Part shown: piece by piece, positions 58,940-64,000 of the stretch
Position numbering within the stretch: the first letter of the stretch is position 1
How the letters are laid out: each line of letters opens with the position of its first letter
DNA from: Pseudisothecium myosuroides
Taxonomy: Eukaryota; Streptophyta; Bryopsida; Hypnales; Lembophyllaceae
Assembly (NCBI GenBank): GCA_951799445.1
Contig: OX637297.1
Location: 5,580,001 to 5,644,000 of the forward strand
Direction of reading: 5' to 3'
DNA: 64,000 bases
The notes under the pieces: generated by a model
The model's database searches: none
What the model was told of the DNA's origin: nothing
What the model saw: only the letters and a program-made list of their open reading frames with translations
Position numbers and translations under genes: made by a program

Positions 58940-59640
58940 TAGATCCTTTAGTACCTTGTAAGGGATCTTTAGAAGGTGTCCATCAGCCATTGAGGTCCAG
59001 GGTGGCGGAAAAGTGGATCAATGTCGTCTTGGACCTCAATGGCATTTTGTGTATCAGCAAAAATTGGAAGTCCAAGGGGTCCATCAAATAATTCAACCAT
59101 CAATCGGAGCCACACTCGGCCACAATTGGCTGGATTGTGGGCCCCAAAGCAGTGTGCGTCCGATCCAATTGCTCCATGTTTTTGAAAGAGTTAGAGAAGA
59201 TAGCCTTTGTTTTAGTGTGGAGCTCCATGAAGAAGTCTTCCACTGAAGGCATTTGCGTTTATCTTTTCCGAGATGGAAGCTTACCCATCTTTGTCCTTGG
59301 GCAAGACTCTTGCAAGACAATTAAGGGCAAAAATAGAGCAAATAAGGCGATCTTGTATAAGGAACCAGGAACCGATAAGGAAATGTTTCTAAAAAACTTG
59401 GATGTGCTCTTTGGTGACTCACAAGGTAATTTCGCATTTGACAATATTGTCATAGTGGACAATGGCCATCATAAGCACATCATGAACAACCAGTAGAATG
59501 TTATACTTTTGCATTCCTGGACTAACCGGGGGAATGGCGATAAGGACGCGTTTCCCCTTGTTGTCCTACTTCCATGGTTTCAGGGTTTGTACGCCAATCG
59601 TGGTGTGGGCTCAAATTGTTTTGGAAAAATAACAAATGGA
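58940..59640 (+). pseudogene. FCP1-like HAD phosphatase relic
   Basis: The plus frame starting near 58942 reads AEKWINVVLDLNGILC, GWIVGPKAVCVRSNC, FVLVWSSMKKSS, FVLGQDSCKTI, EMFLKNLDVLFGDSQG, NIVIVDNGHHKHIMNN, HSWTN and VLLPWFQGLYA. This is the order of plant FCP1/NLI-interacting-factor HAD proteins (vLDLNG; R..f..fL; vWSS; WgqdqC; nTllvDd.p; fP.sw; L.pyLegl). The first Asp of DxDG(T/V) is kept and the second is Asn; the DD of the C-terminal loop is DN. TAA 59089 and TAG 59494 interrupt the frame. No start codon or introns were resolved. It looks like a captured or retro-inserted host gene piece. Confidence 0.6.
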
Positions 59641-60320
59641 AAATTGGACGCAAATGTTGTGCAAGGAAAGGAGTCATCAAGAGTATGACAAACTCTTGGA
59701 GGGGGTGTCTAGGTTGTCTAGTGTTAGTTCGTGCAATGTTTGGAGGTATGCAATTCAGGTGGAGATGAGTTGAAATGGAGCTTATATATGCATTTTGCTT
59801 CAATTATCAATCCTTTGCATTTCAGCTCAAATGGAGCTTAAATGGGCTTGTGGGAATATGGAAACCCAAAATGGATAGAAATAGATTAGAATAGGATTAG
59901 GATAGAGTCAAAAAAAATTGATTTTTGGTAAAACATAGAGATTTCGAGTTACTTATAAATAATTTGAGAATAGTCAGTTTCCGTATTACTAGAACTATTA
60001 TGGCTGGTTTGTCACCAACAATAAAACTGATCCAGAATCCGGAAATGCACCGGATGGATGGACCCTATGGTCTAGACTTCCGGTCTAGGAAACTAGGGTA
60101 CTGTTATGGGAACAGTCTCCTACCAGTTGTCTACCGAGAACGGTTGGCTACTCGTTGGGTACTTAAGTCTACCGCCGCTTCATTCTTCTCTCTTTTTGCT
60201 TCGCAAGACTTTGTGCACGTGTAGTTGAGAGAAAGAATGGTGAGTTAGGAATCATGCCAAGGAGAGAAAGTGAGGTCGGTGCCGTTTGCGCTGGATTAGT
60301 GTTCTTTGTGTTGGTAAACC
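59641..60320. other. Leader of C2
   Basis: No protein is recognised. AAATGGAGCTTA occurs twice near 59776 and 59829. CTTCCGGTCTAGG and a TACTTAAG TATA-like word (about 60160) lie 160 bp before the C2 ATG. Confidence 0.3.
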
Positions 60321-61574
60321 ATGGCGAAAAGTAGCGATCCAAAAACCCGTAGACATACGATCACGGCTCGAATAGTTTGTTCGGCTATTCCTACCAACCC
60401 GACCATCCAGAAGCAGTTAGAGGAGGATCTAATGGGTATAGGGTGTGTCGGATTGATACAAAGGTCGTGGAACGTCAAGGACTAGGAGATGATTGAGGAG
60501 CTCATTTCAGGGGTTCCAAATCAATAGGAGTTGACAGTTAGGGGTCGACCCATAGCTTGGACTGAGGATGTTTGGGCGGAGGTGTATGAGTTCAATAAGT
60601 CCGGATCCAGATTAGCCTCTCGGATGGATAAGTATGCGAGCGGAAAGTTCCGGGGTCCGACCAATTCAAAGGATGGGTACACCATTAGTGAATGTAAGAA
60701 CGATAGGCATAGATGGGTGCTGGAATTCCTGATTCCGCTTCTGTATCCGGAAAAGCCTACCCGGGTTACAGTCACGGTGGCTAACACCATCTTTGGAGCT
60801 ATGGAGGATAGGTTCGTACATTGGAGTAGGGTTATCGCGGGTGTGGTGTCGAAATTGGTGGAACATGTGTCGAAAGGTAAGTATAGCCCTCTCAACCCGT
60901 ACTTGTTCCACCTCTATCACCAAAACGAGGTTCTGAATAGCCAGGAGGTGATAGCGTACGAAATCGGAGCCACAATCCTACGGTATGGCCTTACGGAGGA
61001 GGTTGAGCGGGAGCAGCTGGAGTCAAAAGAGGAAGAATAGCATGAGGAACTGGTCGATAAACGGGATAAGCGGAACAAGTCAACCGATCCGTCCGCAAGA
61101 GGAAAGCTGCCAGCACCGGAAATCTGAGAGCCCAGCCAAAGTCCGGCAGCAAAAGAACCTTTGGAGTTCTTTGATGCCGGAATCCAATGGGAGCAGCATG
61201 CTTGGCAGCTGCACGTCAATATGGTGGATTTCGTAATCAAAATCAGTGAAGAGTTGAAGGTGAAGCCGGAGAAGATTTTGGAGCAAATCAAGCGACAACT
61301 GGGTCCTGATGTGCTGCACGAAAAGGATGAGCGAATCCAGAACTTGAAGAAGGAGCGGGATGACCTCCAATCTCGGGTAAATTGGGTAGAAGGAGAGGCG
61401 GCAATAGCAAGGCAGAAGGAGACAAAAGCTTTCCAAGTCATCCGGAATTTGACGACATTGGTCACGCAGCCAACAAATCTCGTGGTCAAATCCAAACTCT
61501 TCAACAATCGACTAATAAGTGAAAGGCACCTATCCGGATTGTCGTACGCGCAATCTAGGCGTAAGTATCCTTAA
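60321..61574 (+). pseudogene. C2 - gag-like repeat-family protein, one frame with four stops
   Basis: ATG 60321 (MAKSSDPKTRRHTITARIVC). One frame of 417 codons runs to TAA, with TAG 60483, TAG 60525, TAG 61038 and TGA 61125. Order as in C1: KQLEEDLMGIGCVGLIQRSW, IAWTEDVWAEVYEFNKSGS, LASRMDKYASGKFRG, LEFLIPLLYPEKPTRVTV, NPYLFHLYHQNEVLNSQE, KRDKRNKSTDPS, EFFDAGIQWEQHAWQLHV and a coiled coil (EKDERIQNLKKERDDLQSRV). It lacks the Ser/Pro-rich tail of C1 and C3 and runs into the C3 tail near 61600, so it is 3' truncated. Its TAG at 61038 aligns with TAG 63820 of C3. Confidence 0.6.
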
Positions 61575-61599
61575 CACCAAAAAGATGATAAGATGACAC

Positions 61600-62660
61600 G
61601 AAATATCGTCCCAGGAGATTCTAGTATGTTTCAGCAAGCTAAAGAGTATCCGGGTCGTAATCCAAACAACAAAACCCCAAGCAACACCTCTTTCTTTTTC
61701 TATTTCTGACACAATGGTCTTCCGGATTCCAATCCGGATCTATCCCTTTTCGGTTTCCGATTTGATCCGGATTCCGGGTCTCACTTCTTAATTGCGACTG
61801 GTTTTCTATTCCTCTGTTTTACCCTCAGGGTGTCCGCATTTGATCTTTAGAGGGGTAGGAACGCGCCACTCATAGAAATCTATTTCTCTGCACAAAACTT
61901 CACACAAAACAATCCTAACCGAGTTTTTATTGTAGAAATAGAGAAAGTAATAATCCTCACATTTCCCCGGGTAGCTTGCCCGGAAAACAGGTCACTCAGA
62001 ATTGCATCCTTCCGCTTCTACTACAACGACAGATCAAGGCAGTCGGAACTAAAAGAGATTCGTGCATCTATCTACCAGACTGATCCTATGGTTGGCAGAC
62101 CTTCCGGTGAGTGGGGATTTTCCGCTGGCGGTCGCTTATCTCCGCTCGGAACCCTCCCTGGATTCCGGACTCGCATCCGCACCACTCCTTAGAACCGGAT
62201 CACCGTTACGGCAATTTAAAGGTACCATGCACAAGTCCTTACTCACAAGTCTAGTAAAGTTTCCTCACAAACTTACTTGCTCAAATCAGGTCCAACTAAT
62301 TCTCAACCTGGATTCCCCCCTCATCCGCCCTCTCTCACACTTTCGACACTCATAAACGACTCAAGAAAACGCACACATAGCCAGAAATCCGTATGTCCAC
62401 TTAGTGGCTCAGATTAGAGAAAAGAGAATATGAACATAAACTAATGCACACAAAATGGGCAAGGATGGAATGAAAGGGCAACAAGCTGCCCTCCACTTAA
62501 AAAGCCCAAACAAAAAGCCAAAAAAAGAACACCTGAAAATCCAGGTGACCAATCAGTAACCAACCGTAATATCCGGAAAGTTCAAAGTCAACTACTCCTA
62601 AGAATCCGGAACCGGGCCCCACGCACGGAAAATCCGCCCCAGATTAAAAATCCTAATACT
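61600..62660 (-). other. 3' non-coding tail of C3
   Basis: Counterpart of 54590-55750. No protein is seen. CGGA/TCCGGA words are frequent, as in C-family coding sequence. Confidence 0.45.
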
Positions 62661-62673
62661 GCAAACATACTAA

Positions 62674-64000
62674 CTACTTTCCCCGCTTTGATTTCTTCGC
62701 GCTGCTACTTGGCCTTGCAGGTGGTTTCGGGCTCCCTTTCGGTGGAGTGGACTTCGTTGCAGCTCGGGTCGGAATCTTCCGCTGGATCGGTGGCGGGTCG
62801 TCATCCGAAGCCGTCTCATCCCCGGAAGTGAATTCCCCCTTCTCAGACTCCTGGATCATCTCCACTCTGGTCTCTCTCTCGGGTGAATCGTCCAGTTGAA
62901 TCGGTGTTGTATTCTTCTTGGGCGATGCCTTCTGCATATGAGTAAAGTCGACCAGATTGGTCCGAGCCGGGTTTGACAAGGCCCCCATCCAATGGATTAA
63001 ATCGCTCCGGACGGATGTTCCGGATGTCGGAACGGTACTCCCTGTTACTACCGGAATCGACTGGATACTCCTCGTCTGGCCGAACTTAGTGGTCTTTGTT
63101 TGGACCCGTGTCTGACTTGGAGTAGGTCTTGGGGATGGCTATAGACTGATCCCTGGTCCCGGCTTCTGGGGCGTCTTCAACAAGTCGACGTTGGGCAGCT
63201 CTGGAAAGTGGGTGAAGTCCAAGGGCTTGTTTGGGTCGAGGTGCCCCAACAGTTGCGCCATCTCCTTCAAAATTCCTTCCATCCGGGCCTGGAAGTCCAC
63301 CAAGATAGTTACCACCTTGGACCCGGATAAGTGGCCTATGCCACTCAGCTGATTGCTGAAGAGTTGGGATTTGATCACAGCTTCCGAGGGCTACTCCACC
63401 AACGTGGTCAAATTGTGGACGAGTTGGAGAGCTTCCGTCTCCTTCTGCTGTGCAACTGCGGCATCCGTTTCCGCCTAGTTCACCCGACCTAACAGGTCAT
63501 CCCTTTCCTTCTCCAAGCTCTTGATCCGCTCGTCCTTCTCACGAATCTGATCCGGGCTCGGTAGTGTCCGGATCTAATTTATGATAACTTCCGGCTCCAC
63601 CTTCAACACCGCAGCAATCCCCAGGATCATATCCGACATGCCGAAATGCATGTGCTTGGCCTCCTCCATCCACTGCGTTCCGACGTCGAAGAAGTCTGAC
63701 TGCATTTCCGATTCCGGGGGCTGACTCGGCTCTCCTTTTTCCGGGGTCAACTGTTCCACCCTCGAGTTCGGATTGGTCGACTTCCTTCTCTTCTCCCGTT
63801 TGTCGACCTGATCCTGCTGCTACGGTTCTTCTTCCTCGTCTTCGTCTTCATCTTCTTCCTCCTCCTCTCCCTCGATTGGAGTATCCGGTGGAATTTCGTG
63901 CGTGAGACTGTACTTCACTATTTCCAATCCGATATTGTAAATCACCATCTCTTCACTAGTCAGCACCTCCTGATGGTGGTACAGGTGAAACAGATACGGA
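62674..64000 (-). pseudogene. C3 - gag-like repeat-family protein, partial, one frame with five TAG codons
   Basis: The frame enters at the right edge with PYLFHLYHHQEVLTSEEMVI and runs in register to TAG 62674. It is interrupted only by TAG at 63820, 63574, 63475, 63391 and 63139; no TGA, TAA or frameshift was found. Order: acidic EEEEEDEDEDEEEEP, VDKREKRRKSTNPNS, SDFFDVGTQWMEEAKHMH, coiled coil (EKDERIKSLEKERDDLLGRV), SQLFSNQLSGIGHLSGSK, a proline-rich middle and a basic end PPARPSSSAKKSKRGK. Its N-terminus lies beyond the window. Family function is not recognised. Confidence 0.6.

Noticed and set aside
1..64000. UAG reassigned as a sense codon
   Set aside because: TAG is also the apparent terminal stop of several genes here and TGA/TAA lesions and frameshifts coexist; decay by methylated-C deamination is simpler.

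Overview
The window reads as nuclear DNA of a streptophyte (a charophyte-type alga or a seedless land plant; the species cannot be read from the sequence). Reasons: plant-type CCCTAAA/TTTAGGG runs inside the sequence, spliceable genes with GT..AG introns, long AT-rich spacers, two satellite arrays, plant-style hAT (BED + DUF659) and FCP1/HAD-like sequences, and almost no intact gene. Nearly every protein-like frame belongs to a repeated or mobile family in decay, with in-frame stops that are mostly TAG.

Layout. 0-1.3 kb: 5' coding exon of a ParB/methyltransferase-type gene (B', minus, runs off the left edge) with short palindromes upstream. 1.3-9.9 kb: non-coding, with several minisatellites, a TATA promoter near 5.17 kb and one candidate first exon at 7.19 kb. 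10-11.9 kb: 177-bp satellite with a 20-bp palindrome in each unit. 12.5-21.5 kb: convergent pair A1 (plus, DUF7869-like, probable transposase) and B1 (minus, ParB-like domain plus probable adenine methylase), each with palindromes in its introns. 21.6-22.1 kb: foldback element. 23.4-24.4 kb: diverged satellite. 25.0-27.3 kb: 71-bp satellite with a 496-bp higher-order period. 28.5-33.1 kb: A2, a second A gene, one frame with in-frame stops. 33.1-46.7 kb: a SINE-like piece, a kinase pseudogene (36.5-38.1 kb), TTAA-flanked piggyBac-like MITEs and a foldback element split by one of them. 47.3-50.6 kb: decayed hAT transposase. 51.5-54.5 kb: minisatellite, an unidentified exon-like frame and more diverged satellite. 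54.6-64 kb: three copies (C1-C3) of an unrecognised gag-like family, a truncated A gene (A3) and an FCP1-like phosphatase relic.

The most interesting system is A + B. Families A and B occur beside each other in convergent orientation, and both carry arrays of a 21-bp imperfect palindrome (half-sites AGGTCG, AACTCG or AGCTCG) in 5'-leader introns and in internal introns. I infer a large, two-gene DNA transposon whose transposase or ParB-like/methylase protein may recognise the palindromes. Three A loci, two B loci and six palindrome arrays lie in this window. The system identity is inference; the gene pairs, introns and palindromes are directly visible.
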